From positions 1 to 25,631 of the IMG/VR virus record IMGVR_UViG_3300012263_000014: a stretch of DNA of 25,631 nt; one strand, 5' to 3'. Positions 1-8,177 of the stretch are shown here, in pieces (position 1 is the stretch's first letter; every line of letters begins with the position of its first letter). The notes beneath the pieces are model-generated. The model saw only the letters and a program-made list of their open reading frames with translations, ran no database searches and was not told the origin of the DNA. Source of the DNA: a virus. The position numbers and the translations under genes were made by a program.

Positions 1-27
1 GATTATGTTGAGGAGCAAGAAGAATGA
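1..27 (+). CDS. 3' end of an unknown upstream gene (partial)
   Basis: The first nine codons read DYVEEQEE and then TGA, in a frame that enters from outside the window. The stop overlaps the next start codon as ATGA, which is the normal gene junction in this genome. The tail is acidic. Nothing can be said about function from eight residues. Confidence 0.5.
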   Translation, partial: DYVEEQEE

Positions 28-251
28 ACGAAGACCAGATAGCCGATATTTGGAATTTATTCAAGGAGTATCTTGATAAAAAGCATGTCGAACTTGCAGC
101 AGAAAAGTATGTTGATTTATTAGCAGACTACGGTGTTAACGACATGACTCTTAGAGAGGTTAGCGGAACTGACAAGTTCTTAGATCACGCTATTAATTAC
201 TATCTTGATCTAGATACTGACGACGACAACGATGAAGAAGACGAGGACTAA
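24..251 (+). CDS. small acidic protein of unknown function
   Basis: A 75-residue protein with a helical-looking body and a strongly acidic C-terminus made almost only of D and E. Its start overlaps the preceding stop (ATGA) and a GGAG ribosome site lies 9 bases upstream. It ends two bases before uvsY, so the two are probably cotranscribed and translationally coupled. I do not recognise a domain. The acidic tail could mimic DNA or bind a basic partner, but that is only inference. Similar small acidic genes next to recombination genes are common in marine T4-like phages. Confidence 0.7.
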   Translation: MNEDQIADIWNLFKEYLDKKHVELAAEKYVDLLADYGVNDMTLREVSGTDKFLDHAINYYLDLDTDDDNDEEDED

Positions 252-253
252 GC

Positions 254-709
254 ATGGGATGGTACAGCAAAGTCACTAATGACATTACTGAAATTCCAAA
301 TGCTATACAATACTTTGAAAGCGAGCTGGCAACAGCTCGCTTTGAAACTCAGATTAAGGGTAGTATTGAAAAAGCAGCAGCAATGATGCCTGGAATTGTT
401 GAACAACGATTTAATCAACTTCAAGAACTTGAGGCAATACTGGAATATCTAAATATCGAATTACGTAAGTTGCGTAGCTCGTTTTTTAGAAAATATTTAG
501 AAAATTATCAGCGTGCATTATCCAGTCGCGATTGTGAAAAGTATGTAGACGGCGAGACAGCAGTCTGCGATTACGAACAATTAATCAATGAGTTTGCACT
601 ACTACGAAACAAATGGCTGGGCGTACTAAAAGGACTTGATTCAAAAGGGTTTTCTATTAATAATATAATTAGACTAAGAGTTGCTGGCCTAGACGACGCA
701 GCAATATAA
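254..709 (+). CDS. uvsY: UvsY-like recombination mediator
   Basis: A 151-residue protein; T4 UvsY has 137. UvsY helps load the UvsX recombinase on ssDNA coated by gp32 during recombination-dependent replication. The call rests on length, the all-helical character, and the C-terminal segment LKGLDSKGFSINNIIRLR (about residues 125-142), which parallels the T4 UvsY end (LDAIKSRGFAIKHIQDMR). The central part also fits: charged helices, then a tyrosine-rich stretch near residues 77-85. The start is two bases after the previous stop, with a GAGG ribosome site. The neighbouring UvsW, gp41 and gp61 genes fit a recombination/replication module. uvsX and gene 32 are not in the window. Confidence 0.75.
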   Translation: MGWYSKVTNDITEIPNAIQYFESELATARFETQIKGSIEKAAAMMPGIVEQRFNQLQELEAILEYLNIELRKLRSSFFRKYLENYQRALSSRDCEKYVDGETAVCDYEQLINEFALLRNKWLGVLKGLDSKGFSINNIIRLRVAGLDDAAI

Positions 710-712
710 ATA
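705..712 (+). promoter_or_regulatory. T4-type late promoter box, leaderless
   Basis: TATAAATA is an exact match to the T4 late promoter core. It overlaps the uvsY stop and lies only 4 bases before the ATG at 717. If the start site is placed as in T4, the transcript begins at or next to the ATG. No ribosome site fits between. This separates the late sugar genes from the uvsY unit. Confidence 0.6.
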
Positions 713-716
713 CAAT

Positions 717-1271
717 ATGGCATATTCGGCACAATACTTAGAAGAACTAAAAATACTGCATAACAAAAAAACATTTGGATTAGGATCTCAACTTCCGCAA
801 CAGGTCATTGAGTTGCTAGAGTTTGGAAACATTACAAGTTTCTTGGATTTTGGTGCAGGAAAAGGAAACGTTAGTAAACAATTTAAACAAGACTACGTTG
901 ACATCGAATTGCATACGTTTGATCCAGTAACGTTTCCAAATCCACTTCCTGCAACAGTTGACATGATTTATAGCAGCGATGTGTTAGAGCATATAGAACC
1001 TAACTTAATTGACGAAACACTAGCAGACCTTTGTACGCGAGCAACAAAGTACCAATATCATTTAATTGCATGCCATCCTGCTAAAAAGTCACTAAGTGAC
1101 GGACGGAATGCACATTTAATAATTGAAAATCCACAATGGTGGAAGCATAAACTTCAATTACTTAGTGGATGGGACATTGTGTTTGACGACACCAAGGAAT
1201 ACCTTGCTACTGTTAAAAAAGGCCCACAACTAGAAGTTATTAAATATATTGTTGTATTAAAAAAATTATGA
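717..1271 (+). CDS. class I SAM-dependent methyltransferase
   Basis: A 184-residue protein with a Rossmann methyltransferase core. Motif I is LDFGAGKG at residues 43-50, an acidic residue follows the second strand (TFDP, 67-70), and SDVLEHI at 87-93 is the usual motif IV region of small-molecule methyltransferases. The likely substrate is a sugar or sugar nucleotide, inferred only from the adjacent FkbM-type methyltransferase, nucleotidyltransferase and glycosyltransferases. Its stop overlaps the next ATG as ATGA, so the two methyltransferases are coupled. It is preceded by a late promoter box with no room for a leader. Confidence 0.8.
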   Translation: MAYSAQYLEELKILHNKKTFGLGSQLPQQVIELLEFGNITSFLDFGAGKGNVSKQFKQDYVDIELHTFDPVTFPNPLPATVDMIYSSDVLEHIEPNLIDETLADLCTRATKYQYHLIACHPAKKSLSDGRNAHLIIENPQWWKHKLQLLSGWDIVFDDTKEYLATVKKGPQLEVIKYIVVLKKL

Positions 1272-1897
1272 AAAAAGTTTACGACTACTGGATGCCCGAC
1301 ACTGATACCCACTTTGAAAGATTAATTACTAAACGAATAAGTAATGGTGGCCCTGCACAATATCAAGACGATGTTAGAACAGAAGCATACAAATATGTTA
1401 GCGACTTCGACAGAGCACTCGATGTCGGTGCAAACGTGGGATTGTGGACAAAACATCTCGCAGAAGAATTTCATCAAGTTATAGCATTTGAACCAATTGA
1501 AGAAATATACAACTGTTTAAAACTAAATGTTGCAGGAAAAAATGTTGTAACAAATCATTTTGCGTTGGGCAATCATAATAGCAAAATTGATCTAGTAGTT
1601 AACAAAGAAAATACTGGTGCAAGTTACGTAAACAAAGATAGTATGGGCAGTGGCAGCATAGACATTAAGAGACTAGATGACTTGGATATTGATAGATTTG
1701 GATTGCTAAAAATAGACTGCGAACGCTACGAACTAGAAGTATTGAGAGGCGCAACCGAAACAATACTTTTTTACAAACCAATTATTATAGTTGAGCAGCA
1801 TCCGGACACTGGATATTGCGCAGGCGAATACCTCAAAAGCCTAGGTGCTATAGAACTTACTAATGTTCGAAAAGACTATATATTTGGCTGGAACTAA
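1268..1897 (+). CDS. FkbM-family methyltransferase
   Basis: A 209-residue protein with the FkbM signature: LDVGANVGLW at residues 51-60 binds SAM, AFEP at 73-76 closes the second strand, and LLKIDCERYELEVLRGA (about 145-161) is the diagnostic FkbM block. FkbM enzymes O-methylate sugars, polyketides and other small molecules. In phages they usually sit in glycan-modification clusters, as here. The start overlaps the previous stop (ATGA). The C-terminus IFGWN looks complete. Substrate unknown. Confidence 0.88.
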   Translation: MKKVYDYWMPDTDTHFERLITKRISNGGPAQYQDDVRTEAYKYVSDFDRALDVGANVGLWTKHLAEEFHQVIAFEPIEEIYNCLKLNVAGKNVVTNHFALGNHNSKIDLVVNKENTGASYVNKDSMGSGSIDIKRLDDLDIDRFGLLKIDCERYELEVLRGATETILFYKPIIIVEQHPDTGYCAGEYLKSLGAIELTNVRKDYIFGWN

Positions 1898-1902
1898 TTC
1901 GA

Positions 1903-1910
1903 TATAAATA
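1903..1910 (+). promoter_or_regulatory. T4-type late promoter box, leaderless
   Basis: A second exact TATAAATA, 5 bases before the ATG at 1916. With T4 geometry the start site falls on the A of the ATG. No Shine-Dalgarno sequence is present. It lies between the FkbM stop and the nucleotidyltransferase gene. Confidence 0.6.
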
Positions 1911-1915
1911 TAAAC

Positions 1916-2686
1916 ATGAAAACAGTAGTAATGGTATCAGGTGGATTTGACCCAATCCACAGTGGTCATATTGAGTATTTTAAAGCAGCTAGGGCACTCG
2001 GCGACAAGTTAGTAGTTGCTGTTAACAGTGATGCGTGGTTAGCAAGAAAGAAAGGCAAACGTTTTATGCCGTTTGCCGAGCGTGCAAATATTATCAAACA
2101 CCTAGACATGGTGGATGAAGTCATTGGGTTTAATGACGATGATGATACTGCAAATTTTGCAATATTTCATATGTTGTCAACTCACAGCAACAATACTGCT
2201 ATTATATTTGCAAACGGTGGCGATCGAGCCAATGACAACACTCCGGAATATAAAATGTACAAACATCAGTATGGCCTTCGATTTGCATGGGGCATTGGCG
2301 GAACTGCTAAACTAAATTCATCAAGTTCAATACTCAGAGAGTATCGCCGTCCTACTACTGAACGTGCATGGGGCACATACACAGTGCTAGATAAGAACAA
2401 CGGCTGGCAAGTTAAAGAACTTGCGTTTTGCAAAGGTATGTCATTAAGTGACCAACGTCATTACAATCGCAGCGAACACTGGCATGTTGTATGTGGGCAA
2501 ATACGCATGGATTTAGAATATCAAGATGGGCGTAAAACAACTAACCTGTACATTGCAGGCGAGAGCATTGACATTCCTAAAAATACGTGGCATAAAGCAA
2601 CTAACACTGGCTGCGATACTGCTAAAGTTATAGAAGTTTGGCTAGGCAACAACTTAACGGAGAGCGACATTGAACGAAGAGATTAA
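1916..2686 (+). CDS. nucleotidyltransferase-cupin fusion (cytidylyltransferase-like plus sugar isomerase-like cupin)
   Basis: A 256-residue two-domain protein. Residues 1-142 are a cytidylyltransferase-like fold: GGFDPIHSGH at 9-18 carries the HxGH nucleotide site, KGKRFMPFAER at 46-56 is the following basic loop, and a serine-rich segment with ILREY at 134-143 ends the domain, as in glycerol-3-phosphate cytidylyltransferase and RfaE relatives. Residues 150-245 are a cupin like the type II phosphomannose isomerase domain, with metal-ligand candidates H182, E187, H190 and H226. It probably makes an activated sugar or polyol for the neighbouring glycosyltransferases. The 3' end overlaps the next gene by 17 bases. 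Confidence 0.82.
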   Translation: MKTVVMVSGGFDPIHSGHIEYFKAARALGDKLVVAVNSDAWLARKKGKRFMPFAERANIIKHLDMVDEVIGFNDDDDTANFAIFHMLSTHSNNTAIIFANGGDRANDNTPEYKMYKHQYGLRFAWGIGGTAKLNSSSSILREYRRPTTERAWGTYTVLDKNNGWQVKELAFCKGMSLSDQRHYNRSEHWHVVCGQIRMDLEYQDGRKTTNLYIAGESIDIPKNTWHKATNTGCDTAKVIEVWLGNNLTESDIERRD

Positions 2687-3398
2687 ACCATTAAAAATAT
2701 TTGTAGGTTGGGACAGCAGAGAAGACATTGCTTATCAAGTTTGTAAACAAAGCATACTTGATACAGCCAGTGTTCCAGTTGAGGTAATTCCGTTAAAACA
2801 AAAAGAGCTAAAGAAGAAGGGGCTGTATAGCAGACCAATAGATGCTCTTGCATCAACGGAATTTACTTTTACTAGATTTTTAGTACCAGAACTTTGTAAC
2901 TTTGAAGGTTGGGCATTGTTTATTGATTGCGACATGATTTTTAAAACAGACATCAAAGAATTATTTGATCAAGTTGACGATCAGTATGCTGTAATGTGTG
3001 CTCAACATGACTACACCCCCGAGGAAGGTACCAAGATGGATGGGCAACAGCAGCATCAGTATCCACGAAAGAACTGGTCTAGTATGGTATTGTTTAATTG
3101 TTCGCACAGTTCCAACAAAGTTCTTAACAAAGAAATAGTAAATGACGAAACTATTACCGGTGCATATCTTCATCGATTTAGTTGGTTAGACGATTACGAA
3201 GTTGGCAAAATAAGTCACACCTGGAATTGGTTAGTAGGATGGTACAACGAACCCACTGATGGCAAACCTGATCTTATTCATTACACAGAAGGTGGCCCGT
3301 GGTTTGAACAATATCAAGATTGCGAATATTCAAACGATTGGTATAGAGCACAAGCAAGCTATTATAAAAATATCATAGAGTCTCAAAAAAAAAGTTAA
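2670..3398 (+). CDS. glycosyltransferase, GT-A fold with DxD motif
   Basis: A 242-residue protein starting at TTG, supported by GGAG 7 bases upstream and by the N-terminal strand LKIFVGWDSRED that begins directly after it. FIDCDMIF at residues 84-91 contains the DxD motif that binds the metal and the nucleotide-sugar phosphate. The protein resembles GT8-like transferases, which add a sugar to a glycan. The substrate is unknown. The 3' end contains an A9 tract (3385-3393) just before the stop; a -1 slip there enters the open frame of the next gene. Confidence 0.78.
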   Translation: MNEEIKPLKIFVGWDSREDIAYQVCKQSILDTASVPVEVIPLKQKELKKKGLYSRPIDALASTEFTFTRFLVPELCNFEGWALFIDCDMIFKTDIKELFDQVDDQYAVMCAQHDYTPEEGTKMDGQQQHQYPRKNWSSMVLFNCSHSSNKVLNKEIVNDETITGAYLHRFSWLDDYEVGKISHTWNWLVGWYNEPTDGKPDLIHYTEGGPWFEQYQDCEYSNDWYRAQASYYKNIIESQKKS

Positions 3399-3487
3399 CT
3401 AAAACAGAAGTATACATCTCGGATCTACTATATTCGGACAAAATAAAAACCACGTTAGAGAATTATTTACATAATATAATCGATCCT

Positions 3488-4339
3488 TTGCAAAAATATT
3501 ATAAGGAGAAACCAAGCGTTATGGGAATAAAAGTTACAGCAATCGCGCCAGACGTAGGCGATTTTAATATAGCCAAAAAAGGACTGGTGTACGACCCATG
3601 CCTCGAAAGCTTTGTAATTGGTGCACATGGTAATATTAGCGACCTTGAAACAGAAAAAGATACATCTACGCCAATGGTAATTAGAGGTCTTGGTAGTACA
3701 AGCCAGCGAGCATTAAAACTATGTGCAGATACTAATAGAGACTTTTATTCAATTGACACTGGATATCTACAGCCCCTGAATACTAAAGTAAAGATGTACC
3801 ATCGTATTACCAAGGGTGCTCTTCAAAACCTAGGACCAATCATTGACCGCAACACTGACAGGCTGTCCAGTTTACAGTGGAGATATAGAGAACCAGGGTC
3901 TGGTAACACAATATTAGTTTGCCCGCCTAGTGAAAAAGTAATGAAATTCTATAACAAAAACTTAGACAAATGGATGGAAGAAACCATTGCCAAAATCAAA
4001 ACACAAACAGACCGCCCTATTGAAATTAGACTAAAGCCTGACAGGCACGAACGAATAACAACCAATACAATCTGGAGCGCGTTAGATAATGCATATTGTT
4101 TAATAACGTTCAACAGTATTGCGGCAACCGAAGCATTGCTTTACAGCGTTCCGGCAATTGCTCTTGCACCTAATGCAGCATCTGTTCTGTGTCATACGTC
4201 AATTGACGATATAAACAGCGCAACAGTTCCATCAAAGGACACACTGACTGCATTTGCTGCACACTTGTCGTACTGTCAATTTACAAATTTTGAAATGAAA
4301 AATGGGTATGCATGGAACATTTTAAATGAAGGTAGTTAG
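3488..4339 (+). CDS. RPHP-family putative glycan transferase, divergent paralogue (start uncertain)
   Basis: At least 283 residues from a TTG with no clear ribosome site. It is a paralogue of the genes at 4326 and 6115. Shared features are a basic phosphate-binding-like strand (RLKPDRHER, replacing RPHP) followed by a segment with FNSIAATEALLYSVPAIAL, like the nucleotide-sugar domain of capsule Kdo-transferase-type proteins. The reading frame stays open and looks coding for 40 codons upstream of the TTG, back to the end of the preceding glycosyltransferase, with no ATG, GTG or TTG. The real N-terminus may therefore come from a frameshift at the A9 tract or from a lost start codon. Substrate unknown. 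Confidence 0.65.
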   Translation: MQKYYKEKPSVMGIKVTAIAPDVGDFNIAKKGLVYDPCLESFVIGAHGNISDLETEKDTSTPMVIRGLGSTSQRALKLCADTNRDFYSIDTGYLQPLNTKVKMYHRITKGALQNLGPIIDRNTDRLSSLQWRYREPGSGNTILVCPPSEKVMKFYNKNLDKWMEETIAKIKTQTDRPIEIRLKPDRHERITTNTIWSALDNAYCLITFNSIAATEALLYSVPAIALAPNAASVLCHTSIDDINSATVPSKDTLTAFAAHLSYCQFTNFEMKNGYAWNILNEGS

Positions 4340-5246
4340 TTATCTTAAATCGGTCCCGTTAAAAAACACTAACTTGCAAAAAGAATTATTGCTTAAAAAG
4401 TTTGTAGAAGGTGCTAACAAAACCGGCGATATCGGATTACTTCATGCCGGCAACGATTTAGTTGAATGCGATGTTGGAGTGATACAAGGATGGGTGTACG
4501 CCAATACTTCTACTGCACATTTGCAACTTAGAAGCAATGTAATAAAAACGCAAATAAAAAATAAGAAATATGTAGTAGCAGCAGACGCCAACTTATTTCT
4601 GTACAAAGACAAAATAAATCCGCATGGTTACTTAAGATACAGCTTCAATGATGTGTTTCCGTCTACTGGTATTTATTGCGACACTGCTCCTGATGTAAAG
4701 CGTTGGCAACAAATTAGTAGACACACTGGCATAAAACTAGAAGATTATAAAACAGTTGGGCTAAACATTATCCTTTGTTGTCAGCGAAACGGAGGTTGGA
4801 GTATGGGAACACAATCTGTAACTGATTGGATAGTCAAAACTGTAACCGAGATACGAAAATACAGCAGCAGGCGGATAATTATACGACCTCATCCTGGCGA
4901 CAAGAGAGCAAGAGAATACATAAGTAACAGTCGAATTACAACACTTGCTAACTGCAAAGTCAGCATTGGCACAACATTAGACGTCGATCTGCAAAAGGCA
5001 TGGGCAGTGGTTAACCATAACAGTAGTTCTATAGTTGGCCCACTAATTCAAGGATATTATGGATTTGTAACAGACCCAGTAAACAGTCAATGCAAGGAAG
5101 TTGCTGAGACAGACTTTAGTAAGATTGAAAGCCCTGGGCGGTTTGATAGACAATCTTGGCTAGAACGTGTTAGCATGTTTCATTGGAACTTTGAAGAACT
5201 GTCGTCAGGCAAGTGTTGGCAGCACATGCGAAACTACTGCCAATAA
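4326..5246 (+). CDS. RPHP-family putative glycan transferase
   Basis: A 306-residue protein, second of three paralogues. IIIRPHPGD (about residues 184-192) and then AWAVVNHNSSSIVGPLIQG form a GT-B-like C-terminal half, resembling the domain of KpsC/KpsS-type capsule transferases. The end has the block (I)ES/NP..-DRQ.WL..... shared with the 6115 gene. The start overlaps the previous stop by 14 bases. The 3' end overlaps the minus-strand gene at 5234 tail to tail by 13 bases, with no room for a terminator. The donor sugar and acceptor are unknown. Confidence 0.7.
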   Translation: MKVVSYLKSVPLKNTNLQKELLLKKFVEGANKTGDIGLLHAGNDLVECDVGVIQGWVYANTSTAHLQLRSNVIKTQIKNKKYVVAADANLFLYKDKINPHGYLRYSFNDVFPSTGIYCDTAPDVKRWQQISRHTGIKLEDYKTVGLNIILCCQRNGGWSMGTQSVTDWIVKTVTEIRKYSSRRIIIRPHPGDKRAREYISNSRITTLANCKVSIGTTLDVDLQKAWAVVNHNSSSIVGPLIQGYYGFVTDPVNSQCKEVAETDFSKIESPGRFDRQSWLERVSMFHWNFEELSSGKCWQHMRNYCQ

Positions 5247-6076
5247 CCTTCATTTCGTGCTACTATAATGTCCTGTGTCAAGCTTTTGCCATTGTGCTTA
5301 CGGTTGCCCTTCATGTGGTCAATCCATTGTCCTAGCTTGGTATTGATAAGGGGATGCCCTCCGCCGCCGGTCTTTGCTGTTTTCATATACATCTCGGCAC
5401 TGTAATCTAGCACATTAGGAGCAACCTTCTTCATTCTGTTTACAATATCGCCGAACACAAAGCTGTCGTGCCATTCTTCGAGTAGAAAGATACCGTTTTC
5501 GGCATCGGCGTAAACTCTTTCAAATTCTTTTAAAAATTCTTGGCAATCAAAATTGTTTAAATTCATGCCATAGAATCCGCACTCGGGCCAAGTTTGCGAC
5601 CCTTTACCTCTGCCCACATATGTGATCCAACTGGTATCAGGCAAGCATCCTTTGAACTGATCAAAACTCCAATCACTGTGTACAAACGTGTCGGCATCCA
5701 TCCACACACACCAGTCCTTACAGCGTCTACAAGCGTCGTATACCGCGTAGGTCTTGTTGGCAAACCGTACAGCATCCCACTTGAATGCTTTGTGACGGTC
5801 ACGATGCCGTTTTGCACGAATGTCAGCAGGCGGAATTCCGTTTGCTTTTGGATCATCTCTCCATCGTAGTTTAAACGCATTTAAGTCGGGCAACGCAAGT
5901 GCTGCATCAAGAATTGTAATTTGATTCTCATCTGGATTAACAGGTTGACAATGCTCGGTGTATACTAAAAGTTTGACTTTCTTGTCTACTCGTTGAGCAA
6001 AGCTGTCTAAAAATCGTTGTCCATACAAGTCCATTCCAGCTTTGTGAAATGTAGTAACCACAGTTATATCGTTCAT
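5234..6076 (-). CDS. glycosyltransferase-like protein with DAD motif
   Basis: A 280-residue protein. It begins with a short strand (DITVVTTFHK), typical of GT-A glycosyltransferases, and carries CVWMDADTFV at residues 123-132 with DAD in the place of DxD. The region after it (FYGMNLNN, then EEWHDSFVF) fits an acceptor-binding part. An AAGGA ribosome site lies 7 bases before the ATG. It is transcribed against its neighbours but sits inside the sugar cluster between two RPHP genes, so it may be a separately acquired member. Substrate unknown. Confidence 0.72.
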   Translation of the reverse strand: MNDITVVTTFHKAGMDLYGQRFLDSFAQRVDKKVKLLVYTEHCQPVNPDENQITILDAALALPDLNAFKLRWRDDPKANGIPPADIRAKRHRDRHKAFKWDAVRFANKTYAVYDACRRCKDWCVWMDADTFVHSDWSFDQFKGCLPDTSWITYVGRGKGSQTWPECGFYGMNLNNFDCQEFLKEFERVYADAENGIFLLEEWHDSFVFGDIVNRMKKVAPNVLDYSAEMYMKTAKTGGGGHPLINTKLGQWIDHMKGNRKHNGKSLTQDIIVARNEGYWQ

Positions 6077-6086
6077 GCGTAAATCC

Positions 6087-6094
6087 TTTAAATA
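6087..6094 (+). promoter_or_regulatory. possible late promoter box with leader
   Basis: TTTAAATA, one mismatch from the T4 late core, in the short divergent gap between the genes starting at 6076 (minus) and 6115 (plus). Unlike the boxes at 705 and 1903, this one leaves a leader of about 15 bases with a TAAGG ribosome site at 6101-6105. Confidence 0.35.
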
Positions 6095-6114
6095 CAGTAG
6101 TAAGGTATTTAACT

Positions 6115-6960
6115 ATGAAATTCACTCTCTTCAGAGAATATGGCGCACTCAACAGCAAACCTGTGTTTGATGCGTTTGAAAAAAGCCTAATCGACGCAGG
6201 CCACAGATCACTGGATGATGATATGCATGCTGACGTTGCTGTAATATGGAGTGTTCTGTGGGCCGGAAGGATGGTTGGCAATAAGCCGATATGGGATTAT
6301 TTTAGAAAAACTGGCCGAAATGTAATAGTACTCGAGGTTGGCGGCCTGCAACGAGGCATTACATGGAAAGTAGGTCTCAATGGAATAAACAGGGAGGCAT
6401 ACTTTTCTCCCAAGGGCAACAACAGCAATCGCGCCAATCAGCTCGGACTTGATCTAAAACCCTGGCGCAGCCACGGCGGCCCTATTTATATTTGTTGTCA
6501 ACACAATAAAAGCCTACAATGGGTCAATTTACCGACAATTAATACATACTTATCGGTGTCAATCAATACTATACGACAACACACTGATAGAGAAATTGTT
6601 GTCCGGCCTCATCCTCGTTGCCCAATATCATATAATAATCTTGAATACAAAAATGTAAGTATACAACAGCCTCGGTTGATTAAGGGATCGTACGACGACT
6701 ACGATTTACACTACAAAGATGCATGGAGTGTTGTTAACTGGAGCAGCAATCCCGGAATCCAGGCTGTTAGAGAAGGAGTGCCGGCGTTTGTAGGTCCGAA
6801 CAGCCTGGCATGGGACGTAGCGTTGCACGACCTAACGCAAATTGAAAACCCTATAATGCCAGATAGGCAACAGTGGCTAAACGATCTTGCACACACAGAA
6901 TATACCATTGCAGAAATTGAGCAAGGCATCCCACTGAATAACTTGACACACTATATGTAA
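6115..6960 (+). CDS. RPHP-family putative glycan transferase
   Basis: A 281-residue protein, third paralogue of the family. EIVVRPHPRCP near residues 161-171 and DAWSVVNWSSNPGIQAVREG near 201-220 are the conserved core, and IENPIMPDRQQWL near residue 242 matches the C-terminal block of the 4326 gene. The N-terminal half (RPHP-independent) differs, as expected for the acceptor side of a GT-B enzyme. TAAGG lies 9 bases before the ATG. It probably modifies a glycan with the other genes of this block. Confidence 0.7.
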   Translation: MKFTLFREYGALNSKPVFDAFEKSLIDAGHRSLDDDMHADVAVIWSVLWAGRMVGNKPIWDYFRKTGRNVIVLEVGGLQRGITWKVGLNGINREAYFSPKGNNSNRANQLGLDLKPWRSHGGPIYICCQHNKSLQWVNLPTINTYLSVSINTIRQHTDREIVVRPHPRCPISYNNLEYKNVSIQQPRLIKGSYDDYDLHYKDAWSVVNWSSNPGIQAVREGVPAFVGPNSLAWDVALHDLTQIENPIMPDRQQWLNDLAHTEYTIAEIEQGIPLNNLTHYM

Positions 6961-6971
6961 TATGCTAGTAT
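6943..6971 (+). promoter_or_regulatory. sigma70-like promoter, leaderless, with inverted repeat over the -10
   Basis: TTGACA (6943-6948), a 17-base spacer and TAGTAT (6966-6971), then 6 bases to the ATG at 6978. The start site is predicted at the ATG itself. The inverted repeat GTAATA (6957-6962) / TATTAC (6969-6974) covers the -10 element and could be an operator. The -35 lies inside the end of the previous gene. Confidence 0.55.
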
Positions 6972-6977
6972 TACATT

Positions 6978-8177
6978 ATGACACAAACAATCGAAGACGT
7001 AATTTTTAAAATTAATGAGGTCGAGCTCTCTCCGGCTGATAATCCAGTCTTAAAGAGCTTACGTTCGCAGTTATTGAGAAACGTTTCTCTAACTGACCGC
7101 CAGTACGAACTAGCCAAGGAAAAGTTGGTTAATTATCAAGATGAATTACTTGCCTTGGGAATCACAGACTTAACAATGGCAATGTCCACAACCGGTAAAC
7201 CTCTGCGTTACATTGATAGATCAAAAACTATAACCGTAATTGAAAAATCAGATGGCAACGAGTCATCAATCTTAACAAATAATAGTCAACATGCACGGTG
7301 GATCAAGATAACGTTTCCTTTTAACAAAAAAATCATTGCAGCAGTCGAAGCTATTAGAAAACACGGAACAACCAGCTACTTTCATAAAAAGGGCGATAAA
7401 TCGCATTATTTTGCCCTAACAGAGTCGAGTGTTACAACTGTAGTAGACACCTTTAGAGATAGGAATTTTAACATCGATAACACACTCATTGCAATGGCAC
7501 AAGAGATTGCAGATATAACTGCTAATAAGTCTGCTTATGTGCCTGGGATTTACAACAACAAAATGTTAAATCTAAGATCGGCAGCAGTTGAATTGATCAC
7601 ACAAGAAATTGACATTACTGACATTAATCGCAATATCAAGCTCTATGACCGAAGATTTAAATACGGGCTAGGGCATGTTGACATTGAAGTTCCTGAAGGA
7701 ATAATTTCAGAAATCCTTAGCAGAGATTGCCCAATTATGAGCATGACTTGCGAGTCAAATAGCATGAATGATATAGCTGCTGCCCTTACAACATTGGATC
7801 GATTTCCAATGTTGGTTATAGTTAACAAACAACATGCACTTGATCAAGTTTCTTCAGTGCATGGTGCATTTTCAAACATTGCCAGCCAGCAGCAATCTGC
7901 TCTGTTCCGAGTAACATCAACTCCAGGCCCCACTGTTAATGACTATATACGCGAGCAAGCTCTCAACAACTGGGTTGACGAAACTACAAAAATAGTGTAC
8001 ATTAATAATAACAAGCTTCCAAAAGTGTTGCTCAATAGCAAGTGGAAGCCAGCCTGTACATTAAATTTATCAAACCAATCGATAATGAATACACATGTTG
8101 ATGCGTACAGTACAGACCACTCTGATTTAGTAATACAGCTAGTCAAAGACAGTGATTCAAAGAACAGAAAAAGATAA
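6978..8177 (+). CDS. unknown protein beside uvsW, possible HARP-like and inactive helicase-like domains
   Basis: A 399-residue protein I cannot assign to a named family. Residues about 110-180 (from WIKITFPF to AMAQEIADI) have the pattern of the HARP domain that precedes annealing helicases such as SMARCAL1: a hydrophobic strand with FPF, a lysine-rich turn, and the pair of helices ending in a hydrophobic AxEI. The C-terminal part has strand-helix alternation (MLVIVNKQHAL, then KIVYINNN) like the second RecA fold of SF2 helicases, but there is no Walker A or DExH. It ends one base before the uvsW ATG, so the two are coupled. It could be a DNA-binding partner of UvsW. This is inference. Confidence 0.6.
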   Translation: MTQTIEDVIFKINEVELSPADNPVLKSLRSQLLRNVSLTDRQYELAKEKLVNYQDELLALGITDLTMAMSTTGKPLRYIDRSKTITVIEKSDGNESSILTNNSQHARWIKITFPFNKKIIAAVEAIRKHGTTSYFHKKGDKSHYFALTESSVTTVVDTFRDRNFNIDNTLIAMAQEIADITANKSAYVPGIYNNKMLNLRSAAVELITQEIDITDINRNIKLYDRRFKYGLGHVDIEVPEGIISEILSRDCPIMSMTCESNSMNDIAAALTTLDRFPMLVIVNKQHALDQVSSVHGAFSNIASQQQSALFRVTSTPGPTVNDYIREQALNNWVDETTKIVYINNNKLPKVLLNSKWKPACTLNLSNQSIMNTHVDAYSTDHSDLVIQLVKDSDSKNRKR

